64,000 nucleotides of DNA from contig NZ_DBMV01000040.1 in NCBI RefSeq assembly GCF_002298975.1, forward strand, positions 1 to 64,000. The letters are read 5' to 3'. The position numbers and the translations under genes are program-made. The stretch is from Ralstonia sp. UBA689. GTDB taxonomy: Bacteria > Pseudomonadota > Gammaproteobacteria > Burkholderiales > Burkholderiaceae. Positions 16,202 through 24,224 of the stretch are shown piece by piece (the first letter of the stretch is position 1; every line of letters begins with the position of its first letter). The notes below the pieces were generated by a model that was not told the DNA's origin, made no database searches, and was given only the letters and a program-made list of their open reading frames with translations.

Positions 16202-17432
16202 GCAGCGTATTGAGGCGTCGCACCGGATCGGCCACGAACGGGTTGGTTTCATCCCAGGCGTAACCGGCCAGGATGGCGCTGATCATGCGGCGGATGCCCG
16301 GCGCGTGGCGCGGGTGGAAGATGATGTCCTGCAGCTCACCCGTATACCAGCGCTCGACGAAGGCACGGAAGGTGTCGACGCCGCGGCGCAGCGGCTTGTC
16401 GTAGTCGGCCAGCCAATCGACCGCTTCGCCGTCGAGCTGGCGTACGAGGACACGCGTGGCCAACTCTGCGGAGCGCAGCGCAATCGTCACGCCCGACGAG
16501 AACACCGGATCAAGGAACTCGCCCGCGTTGCCGAGCAGCGCATAGCCCGGCCCATACAGACGCTCGACATTGGCCGAGTAGCCGCCGATCTGGCGCACCG
16601 GCATCAGGAACGGCGCGTTGCCGATCAGGGCGGCGATGTTCGGCTCGGCCTGGATCAGCCCGCGCAGGGTGGCCTCGCGCTCGGCTTCGGGCACGTCAAG
16701 GAAGCTGGCTTCGGCCACGCAGCCGACCGACGAACGGCCGTTGGCCAGCGGGATCATCCAGTACCAGACGTCGCGCCGCTCGGGGTGCACGGCCACGCAG
16801 ATCTTGTTGCGGTCGGTGCTGCCGGCGGGCAGGGCATCGTTCACGTGCGTGAACAGCGCCGCGCGCGTCGCCAGGCCGGTCGGTGCTTCGAGGTTGAGCA
16901 GGCGCGGCAGCACGCGGCCAAAGCCGCTCGCATCGAGCACGAAGCGGGCGTGCACGGCATAGGCATGCCCGGCCTCGTCCTCGACTTCCAGCACAGGCGC
17001 ATCGCCCGGCTGCATGGCGCGCACCGTGTGGCCAAAGCGCACCTCGGCGCCTTGTTGAGCCGCACATTGGATCAGGATCTGATCAAAGGCCGCGCGCTCG
17101 ACCTGATACGTCGTGCCCCAGCCCGCGGAATGCTTGTCGCGAAAATCGAACGCGGCGTGCTTGTCACGATGCACGAAGTACGCGCCATTCTTGTATTGAA
17201 ACCCGGCCTCCACCACGGCCTGCAGCATGCCGGCTTGTTCAAGATAGGCCATGCTCTGCGGCAGCAGGCTTTCGCCAATCGAGAAACGCGGGAAATGCTG
17301 GCGTTCGAGCACCAGCACTTTGCGCCCCGCTTGCCGCAGCAGTGCTGCCGCCACGGCGCCGGACGGGCCGGCCCCGATGATGGCGACATCGACGTGCTCG
17401 TGTTTTTCGATTGCGGGAATGGTTGCGTGCAT
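16173..17432 (-). CDS. FAD-dependent halogenase-like oxidoreductase
   Basis: A 419-residue flavoprotein. The N-terminal Rossmann FAD motif is DVAIIGAGPSGAVAAALL, followed by LVLERQHFPRFSIGESLLP. FQYKNGAYF carries a Lys placed like the catalytic Lys of phenolic flavin halogenases. VWYWMIPLANG contains the flavin-halogenase motif WxWxIP. ALLGNAGEFLDPVFSSGVTIAL is the second FAD motif. I infer either halogenation or a related oxidation of the aryl polyene or its starter; similar genes accompany brominated xanthomonadin pigments. A promoter lies between ATG 17498 and ATG 17432, which favours the second start. Confidence 0.75.
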   Translation of the reverse strand: MHATIPAIEKHEHVDVAIIGAGPSGAVAAALLRQAGRKVLVLERQHFPRFSIGESLLPQSMAYLEQAGMLQAVVEAGFQYKNGAYFVHRDKHAAFDFRDKHSAGWGTTYQVERAAFDQILIQCAAQQGAEVRFGHTVRAMQPGDAPVLEVEDEAGHAYAVHARFVLDASGFGRVLPRLLNLEAPTGLATRAALFTHVNDALPAGSTDRNKICVAVHPERRDVWYWMIPLANGRSSVGCVAEASFLDVPEAEREATLRGLIQAEPNIAALIGNAPFLMPVRQIGGYSANVERLYGPGYALLGNAGEFLDPVFSSGVTIALRSAELATRVLVRQLDGEAVDWLADYDKPLRRGVDTFRAFVERWYTGELQDIIFHPRHAPGIRRMISAILAGYAWDETNPFVADPVRRLNTLHEVCQMEAA

Positions 17433-17469
17433 TATCGTTTGTGAATAATCCGTTTCTCGGCGCCTTGCC

Positions 17470-17498
17470 GAAATAAAGCGCGATCGTACGACGTTCAA
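17470..17498 (-). promoter_or_regulatory. Sigma-70 promoter for the halogenase-like gene
   Basis: On the minus strand: TTGAAC, 17 bases, TATTTC. Transcription would begin about 30 bases upstream of ATG 17432. It lies back to back with the promoter of the methyltransferase gene. Confidence 0.45.
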
Positions 17499-17504
17499 TG
17501 CGCT

Positions 17505-17534
17505 TTGAAAACCGGAATTGATTGTCGGTACAAT
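17505..17534 (+). promoter_or_regulatory. Sigma-70 promoter for the methyltransferase
   Basis: TTGAAA, 18 bases, TACAAT. This is a good match to the housekeeping consensus, 35 bases before ATG 17569. It makes the in-frame start at 17518 unlikely. Confidence 0.55.
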
Positions 17535-17568
17535 GCTCCGCCGATTTTCAAAACGCCACCGTCACCCC

Positions 17569-18312
17569 ATGGAAACCACCTCAACGCCCGCGCATGTCGG
17601 TTCGTTCGTGCCCGAAACTGCATTCGGCATCTGGTTCTTGCGCACATATACGTGGGAGCACCATGTGCTGCGCGTGGCTATCAACGATCTCAAGCGCCTG
17701 ATCACGACACCGCTGCCAGCCTCTCCGGTGCTGGTGGACGTGGGTTGCGGGCAAGGCATTTCATTCCGGCTGCTGGAGCAAGCGTTTGCTCCGCAACGCA
17801 TCGTCGGTGTCGATTGCCATGCGCCTTCTCTGGAGGCCGCGCAGGCTGCTGCGCGCGCCATCGGTACACCCACCGAGATCCTGCACGGCGATTGCGCGGC
17901 CCTGCCGCTGCCCGATGCCTGCGCAGACATCGTCTTCTGCCACCAGACCTTTCACCACCTCGTCGAGCAGGAGCGCGCGCTGGCGGAATTCCGCCGCATC
18001 TTGAAGCCGGGCGGCGTGCTGCTGTTTGCCGAATCGACGGACGCGTATATCAAGTCGTGGGTGATCCGCCTGCTGTTCCGGCATCCGATGCATGTGCAGA
18101 AAAGTGCCGACGGCTATCTGCAGATGCTGCGCATCGGCGGCTTCGACTTTGACGAGCGCAATGTCTCGCTGCCGTATCTCTGGTGGAGCCGTGCGGCTGA
18201 CTTCGGTCTGTTCGAGCGGCTGGGCCTGCATCATCCCAAGCCGGGCAAGCGGCGCGAGACGCTGGTCAACGTCGCCGCCACCAAGCCCGCTGCGGCTGAA
18301 GTTGTGATTTAA
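17569..18312 (+). CDS. Class I SAM-dependent methyltransferase of the pigment region
   Basis: A 247-residue protein. ATG 17569 gives METTSTPAHVG. The SAM-binding motif I is VLVDVGCGQGISFRLLEQAF, motif II includes RIVGVDCHAPSLEAA, motif III is HGDCAALPLPDACADIVFCHQTFHHLVEQERALAEFRRILKPGGVLLFAE. APE clusters encode such an enzyme (ApeB-like), thought to O-methylate or C-methylate the aryl head. It is divergent from the flavoprotein and converges on the end of the APE operon. The substrate is inferred. Confidence 0.82.
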   Translation: METTSTPAHVGSFVPETAFGIWFLRTYTWEHHVLRVAINDLKRLITTPLPASPVLVDVGCGQGISFRLLEQAFAPQRIVGVDCHAPSLEAAQAAARAIGTPTEILHGDCAALPLPDACADIVFCHQTFHHLVEQERALAEFRRILKPGGVLLFAESTDAYIKSWVIRLLFRHPMHVQKSADGYLQMLRIGGFDFDERNVSLPYLWWSRAADFGLFERLGLHHPKPGKRRETLVNVAATKPAAAEVVI

Positions 18313-18343
18313 GGCTGCCGGTCGATCCGCCTGGCCGGCAGCC
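18313..18343. terminator. Hairpin between convergent transcripts
   Basis: Perfect 9-bp arms GGCTGCCGG and CCGGCAGCC with a 13-base loop, placed one base after the methyltransferase stop and just beyond the end of the minus-strand APE operon. No T-run is present. It probably works as a bidirectional 3'-end structure. Confidence 0.5.
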
Positions 18344-18355
18344 CTTGCCGGCTTG

Positions 18356-18793
18356 TTACTTCTTCAGCGTCACGACTTCGCCCTTGAGGGCCACGCCCGA
18401 CATGATGGCGCCCGAGCCGCACGTGAAATCCGTTGCGCTTTCGGTCAGCCGGTTCTGGTAGTTGCTCTTGATGTTGATGACCGCGTTGCCGCCCATCTGG
18501 CGAGCGCGTTCCTGCAGGGCCAGCACTGCCGACAGGAATACGTACTGGCAAGCAGCTTCATCGCTGCGGCCGACGCCGTTGGTCTTCTTGTTGGTGGCGA
18601 TCTCACCCATCGATTTGGCGACCGGTGCGTGCTTCTGGCCGGCAAAGACCAGCGCGATGTCGCTGCCGACCTTGTCGGAGCCTTCGCTCTTGAGCGCCGC
18701 GGCGATCGGATACGTGCCGACGTCGTTGCGGGCGAGGGCGGCGGTGCTCATCGTGGCCAGGCACAGGGTAGCCAGCATCAGGGGACGTTTCAT
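18356..18793 (-). CDS. Small periplasmic protein, second of a tandem pair
   Basis: A 145-residue protein with a clear Sec signal (MKRPLMLATLCLATMSTAALA). The mature part contains ACQYVFLSAVLALQERARQMGGNAVINIKSNYQNR and DFTCGSG. The two Cys residues (in ACQY and FTCG) and the NAVINIKxN motif are shared with the gene upstream at 18854, so the two are paralogues and probably each carry a disulfide. Homologues are often mislabelled as excinuclease subunits; nothing here supports DNA binding. It is the last gene of the APE operon. Role unknown; possibly pigment handling in the periplasm. Confidence 0.75.
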   Translation of the reverse strand: MKRPLMLATLCLATMSTAALARNDVGTYPIAAALKSEGSDKVGSDIALVFAGQKHAPVAKSMGEIATNKKTNGVGRSDEAACQYVFLSAVLALQERARQMGGNAVINIKSNYQNRLTESATDFTCGSGAIMSGVALKGEVVTLKK

Positions 18794-18853
18794 TCCAGAC
18801 TCCTTGTCGTTGATTCAACGGTTGGGGGTGGGACTGCAATGGCCAATGCCAAA

Positions 18854-19288
18854 TTACTTGGCGGATTCGATCGTGACCATTTCGCCGCGCACGTGCAGCG
18901 CTGCCGACACGCTGCTCACGCCGCAGGTGTAGTTGTTCGCATCGTTGCTTTCGCTCGAATGGAAGTTCGTCTTAATGTTGATGACCGCGTTGGCGCCACG
19001 GTCGTGAGCGGCGCTCGCGAGCTGGCGCAGGGCATCGGCCAGCGTGGCATTGCAGACTTCGACTTCGGTGAGCGTCTTGCGCGGCGGGTGGGACGACTTG
19101 GTGACTTCGCCCAGCTTGGCGACGACCGCCGGGTGCGGCTGGTTGCCGAAGTAGAGCGCCACATCGGGCGCGAACTGCTTGGATTCCAGCACCGGCTTGA
19201 TCGGGTACGTCACGACCTCGGTGCGTGCATGGGCGACCTGGGTGATGGCGGCAAGTGCGCTGGCGGCCAGCAGCAGTCGGATCTTCAT
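18854..19288 (-). CDS. Small periplasmic protein, first of a tandem pair
   Basis: A 144-residue protein. ATG 19288 has GGAG eight bases upstream; a GTG at 19297 is less likely. The signal peptide is MKIRLLLAASALAAITQVAHA. The mature part shares with its downstream paralogue the pattern VVTYPIKPVLES...VALYFGNQ, ALRQLASAAHDRGANAVINIKTNFHS, and two Cys (EVCNATL and YTCGVSS). It follows the last ketosynthase by 23 bases, so it belongs to the APE operon. No enzymatic motif seen. Confidence 0.75.
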   Translation of the reverse strand: MKIRLLLAASALAAITQVAHARTEVVTYPIKPVLESKQFAPDVALYFGNQPHPAVVAKLGEVTKSSHPPRKTLTEVEVCNATLADALRQLASAAHDRGANAVINIKTNFHSSESNDANNYTCGVSSVSAALHVRGEMVTIESAK

Positions 19289-19311
19289 TGAGAGCACTCC
19301 GTTTCTTGGTG

Positions 19312-20586
19312 TTACGTTGAGGAATCGCCAATGACGGCGTCGAACATCAGCCCGGCGCTACTGCCGCCGAACCCAAAGGAAATGGACAGCGCCCGCCCGA
19401 TGCGTGCGTCGCGCGATTGCCGCACCAGCGGCATGCCTGCGACCGCCGGGTCGGGCGTTTCGATGCCGGCACACCCGGCCATGAATCCGTCGCGCATCAT
19501 CAACAGCGTATAGATGGCCTCATGCGCGCCTGCCGCGCCCGGCGGATGCCCGGTGAGCCCCTTGGTGGACGAGAACGGCGGCACCTCTGCGCCGAACACG
19601 GCCTGCAGGGCGTGCAGTTCCTCCACATCGCCGGAGGGGGTGGAGGGGGCATGTGTGTTGATGTAGTCGGGCCGTTGCTGTTGTGTACCGGCGTCGTCCA
19701 GCGTGGCTTGTATGGCCCGGGCAATGCCTTGCGCGCGCGGCGACACCATCGAGCCCACATCCGTGCTTTGCCCGAAGCCCGTCAGCTCGGCATAGATGCG
19801 GGCACCGCGTGCACGCGCGTGGGTGAGCGATTCCAATACCAGCATGCCGGCGCCCGAGCCCAGCACGAAGCCGTCGCGCGCCACGTCGTATGGGCGCGAT
19901 GCGCGCTCGGGCGCGTCGGCCGGCGCGTGCGACAGCGCGCCCATGGCATCGAAGAACAGCGCGTAGCCGTCGTGCAGTTCTTCCGCGCCGCCGGCCAGCA
20001 TGATGTCCTGCTGCCCTGAGCGAATCCACTGCGCGGCCTGCCCGATCGCCAGGGCGGACGTGGTGCAGGCTGACGAAGGCGAATAGCAGATGCCGCTCAT
20101 TCCGAACACCTGCGCCACGTTGGCCGACACGGTGCTGCTCATCACCTGCGGAACGATGTAGGGCGAAGTCCGTTCCACGCCGCGTGTGCGTGCCACCTCC
20201 AGCGCCGCGTCGTAGGCGGCCAGCGCGCCGGTGCCCGAACCGGCCACTACGCCCGCGCGCGGCGAGTGCAGCGCAGCCGCATCGAGGCCCGCATCGTCGA
20301 TGGCCTTGCGGGCGGCATGGCAGGCCAGTCGTGCGGTCTGGCCCATGAAGCGCTCGAACTTGCGCGCAAAGGGTGGCTCGTCGTGCGTGGAGGTCACGCC
20401 CGCGACCTGGCTGTCCAGGCCCATCGCCGCCCAGGCCGGCACATGCGAGAGGCCTGAGCGCCCGTCGCGCAGCGCACTGGCCACGGCATCGAGCGTATTG
20501 CCCAGGCAGCTCACGATGCCCAGACCCGTCACGACCACGCGTTCCGGTGCAAAGCGGGAGAGGGGGCGTGAGGTGCTGGCCTGCAT
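19312..20586 (-). CDS. Beta-ketoacyl-ACP synthase, extra paralogue of the APE cluster
   Basis: A 424-residue thiolase-fold ketosynthase. ATG 20586 shares its A with the TGA of the gene before (TGATG), which fixes the start. The active-site Cys is in SSACTTSALAIG, the first His in NTHAPSTPSGD (in place of the usual HGTST), the Lys/His pair in STKGLTGHPPGAAGA. The triad therefore looks complete, but the HAPST variant is unusual. It lies next to the ApeR-like ketosynthase and is additional to ApeO, ApeR and the chain-length factor. It could initiate or condense a different starter. Confidence 0.88.
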   Translation of the reverse strand: MQASTSRPLSRFAPERVVVTGLGIVSCLGNTLDAVASALRDGRSGLSHVPAWAAMGLDSQVAGVTSTHDEPPFARKFERFMGQTARLACHAARKAIDDAGLDAAALHSPRAGVVAGSGTGALAAYDAALEVARTRGVERTSPYIVPQVMSSTVSANVAQVFGMSGICYSPSSACTTSALAIGQAAQWIRSGQQDIMLAGGAEELHDGYALFFDAMGALSHAPADAPERASRPYDVARDGFVLGSGAGMLVLESLTHARARGARIYAELTGFGQSTDVGSMVSPRAQGIARAIQATLDDAGTQQQRPDYINTHAPSTPSGDVEELHALQAVFGAEVPPFSSTKGLTGHPPGAAGAHEAIYTLLMMRDGFMAGCAGIETPDPAVAGMPLVRQSRDARIGRALSISFGFGGSSAGLMFDAVIGDSST

Positions 20587-21812
20587 CAGTCGGCGCGCTT
20601 GAAGATGAGCGACGTGTTGATGCCGCCGAACGCGAAGTTGTTGCTCATCACGTATTCGGCATTGAGCGTGCGTGCGCTGCCCGCGATGTAGTCCAGCGGC
20701 GCGCAGGCGGGGTCGACGTTCTCCAGGTTGAGCGTGGGTGCGTACCAGTTGCGCTTCATCATCTCGATGGTCCACCACGCTTCGATGGCGCCGCATGCGC
20801 CCAGCGTGTGGCCGATGTAGCTCTTGAGCGAGCTGATCGGCATCGTGGGGCGGAACACCTCGGCCGTGGCCTGGCTTTCGGCCACGTCGCCCAGGTCGGT
20901 GGAGGTGCCGTGCGCGTTGACGTAGCCGATGGCGTCTGGCGAGAGGCGCGCGTCCTGCAGCGCCAGGCGCATGGCCTGGCTCATGGTGGCGGCGGTCGGT
21001 TGCGTCATGTGCGCACCGTCGGAATTGCAGCCGAAACCGATCACCTCCGCGTGGATGCGCGCGCCGCGTGCGCGGGCGTGGTCGTAGTCTTCCAGCACCA
21101 GCGTGGCGGCGCCTTCGCCCACCACGAGGCCATCGCGCGCCTTGTCGAACGGGCGTGGCGTCAGGTGCGGTTCGTCATTGCGCGTGCTGGTGGCGTAGAG
21201 CGTGTCGAACACGGCCACGGCAGGTGCGGAGAGCTCTTCCGCGCCGCCGGCCAGCATCATCGTCTGCTTGCCAGTGGCGATGGCTTCGTACGCATAGCCG
21301 ATGGCCTGGCTGCCCGATGCGCATGCGCACGACGTGGGGATGATGCGGCCCTTCAAATCCCAGAACAGCGCCACGTTGACGGCTGCGGTGTGCGGCATCA
21401 TCTGCACGTAGCTGTTGGACGTGACGCCCAGCATCGAGCCCGTGTCGAGCATGTTGCCGAACGCGCGAATCGGCTGCACCGAGCCCGACGACGAACCATA
21501 TGCCACGCCCATGCGGCCATCGGCGATGGACGAGTCGCCCGCCAGGCCCGCATCGGCCAGTGCCAGCTCGCTTGCGCGCACCGCGTACACCGACACCGGC
21601 CCCATCGAGCGCGTCTTCTTGCGCGGGTATTCCGCCGGCGTGGTGAAGGCCGGCAGCGGGCACGCCAGCCGCGCGTGCAGGGTGTCGAAGTAATCCCATT
21701 CGGGCATGCGGCGCACCGCGTTGCGGCCCTGCTCGATGGCCGCTTGAACCTCGCTCCACTCGGAGCCCAGAGCGGTGACGCCGCCCATGCCTGTGACGAC
21801 CACGCGCTTCAT
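20586..21812 (-). CDS. apeR: Beta-ketoacyl-ACP synthase (ApeR-like)
   Basis: A 408-residue ketosynthase beginning MKRVVVTGMGGVTALGSEWSEV. The active-site Cys is in TSCACASGSQAIGYA, the His in NAHGTSTDLGD, the second His in SLKSYIGHTLGACGA. All three catalytic residues are present. In characterised APE systems this position is held by the initiating ketosynthase. Its start overlaps the stop of the ketoreductase gene (TGATG). The symbol is given by order and family. Confidence 0.9.
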   Translation of the reverse strand: MKRVVVTGMGGVTALGSEWSEVQAAIEQGRNAVRRMPEWDYFDTLHARLACPLPAFTTPAEYPRKKTRSMGPVSVYAVRASELALADAGLAGDSSIADGRMGVAYGSSSGSVQPIRAFGNMLDTGSMLGVTSNSYVQMMPHTAAVNVALFWDLKGRIIPTSCACASGSQAIGYAYEAIATGKQTMMLAGGAEELSAPAVAVFDTLYATSTRNDEPHLTPRPFDKARDGLVVGEGAATLVLEDYDHARARGARIHAEVIGFGCNSDGAHMTQPTAATMSQAMRLALQDARLSPDAIGYVNAHGTSTDLGDVAESQATAEVFRPTMPISSLKSYIGHTLGACGAIEAWWTIEMMKRNWYAPTLNLENVDPACAPLDYIAGSARTLNAEYVMSNNFAFGGINTSLIFKRAD

Positions 21813-22540
21813 CAGATCATCCCGCCGTTGACGCCGATCACCTGCCGCGTGACGTACGACGCGGCATCCGACATCAGGAAGCCCACCACTGCGGCCACCT
21901 CGGCGGGCTGGCCGACGCGGTTCATCGGTACGGTTTGCAGGGCCTGGTCCAGGTGCTCGACGTGCGACAGCATCTCGGTCTCGATCAGCCCCGGGGCCAC
22001 GCAGTTGACGGTGATGCGGCGCGACGCCAGCTCCACCGCCAGCGCCTTGGTCGCGCCGATCAGCCCGGCCTTGGCCGCGCTGTAGTTGACCTGCCCGCGG
22101 TTGCCCATCACGCCCGAAACAGAAGCGATGGTGACGATGCGCCCGCCCTGGCGTGCACGCACCATCGGCATGGTGAGCGGATGCACCACGTTGTAGAAGC
22201 CGTCCAGGCCGGTTTCCAGCACGACGTCCCAGTCTTCGTCCGTCAACGCAGGGAAGGCGGCGTCGCGCGTGACGCCCGCGCACAGGACGATGCCGTAGTA
22301 GGCGCCGTGCGCTTCGACATCGGCTTCGAGCTGCGCGCGGCAGGCGGTGCGGTCGCGCACGTCGAACTGCAGCACGCGGGCGGTGCCGCCCTGCGCCTGG
22401 ATGCCGGCCACCACGGCCTCGGCCTCGTTGCGGCCGCTGCGGCAATGCACCGAGACGTCGAACCCGTCGGACGCCAGTTGGTAGGCGATCGCGCGGCCGA
22501 TGCCGCGGCTAGCGCCCGTCACAAGAACACGGCGGCTCAT
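21812..22540 (-). CDS. apeQ: 3-ketoacyl-ACP reductase, SDR family (ApeQ-like)
   Basis: A 242-residue FabG-type short-chain dehydrogenase. The NADPH motif is VLVTGASRGIGRAIAYQLA; the catalytic residues lie in ITIASVSGVMG with Ser, then NYSAAKAGL giving the YxxxK motif; the C-terminus is RQVIGVNGGMI. It reduces the beta-keto group in each polyene extension cycle. ATG 22540 overlaps the dehydratase stop by four bases, so upstream in-frame codons are not used. Confidence 0.94.
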   Translation of the reverse strand: MSRRVLVTGASRGIGRAIAYQLASDGFDVSVHCRSGRNEAEAVVAGIQAQGGTARVLQFDVRDRTACRAQLEADVEAHGAYYGIVLCAGVTRDAAFPALTDEDWDVVLETGLDGFYNVVHPLTMPMVRARQGGRIVTIASVSGVMGNRGQVNYSAAKAGLIGATKALAVELASRRITVNCVAPGLIETEMLSHVEHLDQALQTVPMNRVGQPAEVAAVVGFLMSDAASYVTRQVIGVNGGMI

Positions 22541-23028
22541 GTTGCGAAACTCCCTTCGATGAATGCTTGAAAATCGGTCGGTTGATATACCTTGATGACC
22601 GCGTTGGCCAGCGTTCGACCCGCTGGCCCGTCTGTGCTGATTGTGCACTCATACGCGCCGTGGCCTTCGGTGCTGCGCAGCAGTTCGCGCGCTTGCACGC
22701 ACAGCGGCTGGCCGTGGGCGAAGGCAGGCACGCTGGCCTCGTATTTGCGCGAGCCCAGCAGCACACCGGGCCGCGCTGGCTGTCCGGCGCGCATCGACAG
22801 CAGGCCCACGTGCGCGGCAATCGCCTGCGCCATCAACTCGATGCCGATCCACGCGGGCATGTTGCCTTCTGCATCGGCATACCAGGCGGTGCGGTCGACG
22901 TGTGCTACGGCCGTCAGGGATTCGTCGTCCCAGGCGTCCACGCGCGCGAGCAGCAGCATGGTGCCCCGATGCGGCAGGAGGGATTCGATGGGCGCGATGG
23001 GGAATGCGCTCAGTTCGGTATCGGTCAT
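22537..23028 (-). CDS. apeP: 3-hydroxyacyl-ACP dehydratase, hotdog fold (ApeP-like)
   Basis: A 163-residue hotdog protein. LLPHRGTMLLLARVDAWDDESLTAVAHV near the N-terminus carries the FabZ-like PHR segment; MPAWIGIELMAQAIAAHVGL is the central helix, with the Glu and Gln typical of this group. In APE pathways ApeP pairs with ApeI to dehydrate the growing chain. It overlaps both neighbours by four bases. Confidence 0.88.
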   Translation of the reverse strand: MTDTELSAFPIAPIESLLPHRGTMLLLARVDAWDDESLTAVAHVDRTAWYADAEGNMPAWIGIELMAQAIAAHVGLLSMRAGQPARPGVLLGSRKYEASVPAFAHGQPLCVQARELLRSTEGHGAYECTISTDGPAGRTLANAVIKVYQPTDFQAFIEGSFAT

Positions 23029-24224
23029 GCGCGTTTTTGTCCCAATTCCCGGCCCAGGATCAGGCTGGCATTGCTGCCGCCAAAGGCGAACGAGTTGCTC
23101 ATCACGTATTGACCGGAGGCGAGGCGGCGCGTGTTTTCAATCAGGTCCAGTGCGGGCAGCGCAGGGTCGGCCTCGCCGTCCCAGATGTGGCGCGGCAGGG
23201 TGGTGCCTTCGTTTGCAAGGGCAAGCCACGCGAAACCCAGTTCGGTGGCGCCGGCCGCGCCCAGCGTGTGGCCGGTCAGCGGCTTGGTGCCGCTGGTCGG
23301 CACGCCTTGCGGGAAGACGCGCGCCATCAGATGCGCTTCCATCTCGTCGTTCTTGCGCGTGGCGGTGGCGTGCAGATTCACGTAGCCGATGGCGCTGGCG
23401 TCGATGCCCGCATCGGCCAGGGCGGCACGCAATGCACGCTCGGCACCGGCGCCAGTGGGGTCGGGCGCGGAGATATGGTGGGCGTCGCTCGATTCACCCA
23501 CGCCGGCCAGCCGCACGGGGCCCGGCTCGCGTGTCATCAGGAAGACGGCCGCGCCCTCTCCGATATTGATTCCGGCGCGGTTGCGGCTCATCGGGTTGGT
23601 GCGCGCGGCGCTGGTCGATTCCAACGAGGCGAAGCCCTGCAGCGTCAGCTCGCATAGCGAATCCACACCGCCCACGATCACCGCATCGCACAGGTACAGT
23701 TGTAGCAATCGGCGTGCGGAGGCAAAGGCCTTGGCGCTCGACGTGCACGCGGTGGACACCGTATAGGCGGGGCCCGAGGTGCCAAGCGCAGCAGCGGCGA
23801 ACGGTGCCAGCGTGCCGATTTCCATCTGGCGATAGTCGAATGCACTGGGCAGCGCGCCGTACGCCTTGGCATGCCGCAGCGCGGCCTCCGCAGCATCGAT
23901 GCCGGATGTGCTGGTGCCGAGCACGATGCCGATGCGGTGCGCGCCGTACCGTGCGCGGGCGGCATTCAATGCCGGTTCGATCTGCGCGAGTGCCGCAAGC
24001 AGCAGCCGGTTGTTGCGGCAGTCGTAAGCGGACAGATGCGCGGGCGGCGCGAGTTCGAGCGGCGCCAGCGCACGGCCGACGACGGCGATGCTGCCATCCG
24101 GACGGTCCGCAGCCAGCATGCCCGGCGCGTGGCCGGCTTCCAGGTTGCGGCAAATGGTTGGCACGTCGTCGCCCAGCGCGTTGACCATGCCGAGTGCATG
24201 CAGGTAGGCAGTGGGAGCAGTCAT
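23025..24224 (-). CDS. apeO: Beta-ketoacyl-ACP synthase (ApeO-like)
   Basis: A 399-residue ketosynthase. The Cys is in VSTACTSSAKAFASA, the first His in NLHATATRKNDEME, the second His in GTKPLTGHTLGAAGA. The triad is complete. In studied APE systems ApeO forms the elongating heterodimer with the chain-length factor ApeC, which here is 10 kb away at the other end of the operon. It starts inside the end of the exporter gene (ATGA). Confidence 0.92.
   Translation of the reverse strand: MTAPTAYLHALGMVNALGDDVPTICRNLEAGHAPGMLAADRPDGSIAVVGRALAPLELAPPAHLSAYDCRNNRLLLAALAQIEPALNAARARYGAHRIGIVLGTSTSGIDAAEAALRHAKAYGALPSAFDYRQMEIGTLAPFAAAALGTSGPAYTVSTACTSSAKAFASARRLLQLYLCDAVIVGGVDSLCELTLQGFASLESTSAARTNPMSRNRAGINIGEGAAVFLMTREPGPVRLAGVGESSDAHHISAPDPTGAGAERALRAALADAGIDASAIGYVNLHATATRKNDEMEAHLMARVFPQGVPTSGTKPLTGHTLGAAGATELGFAWLALANEGTTLPRHIWDGEADPALPALDLIENTRRLASGQYVMSNSFAFGGSNASLILGRELGQKRA

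Noticed and set aside
20586..22445. A 619-residue frame joining the ketosynthase to upstream sequence
   Set aside because: The first third is out of frame with the ketoreductase gene; the true start is ATG 21812 overlapping its stop.
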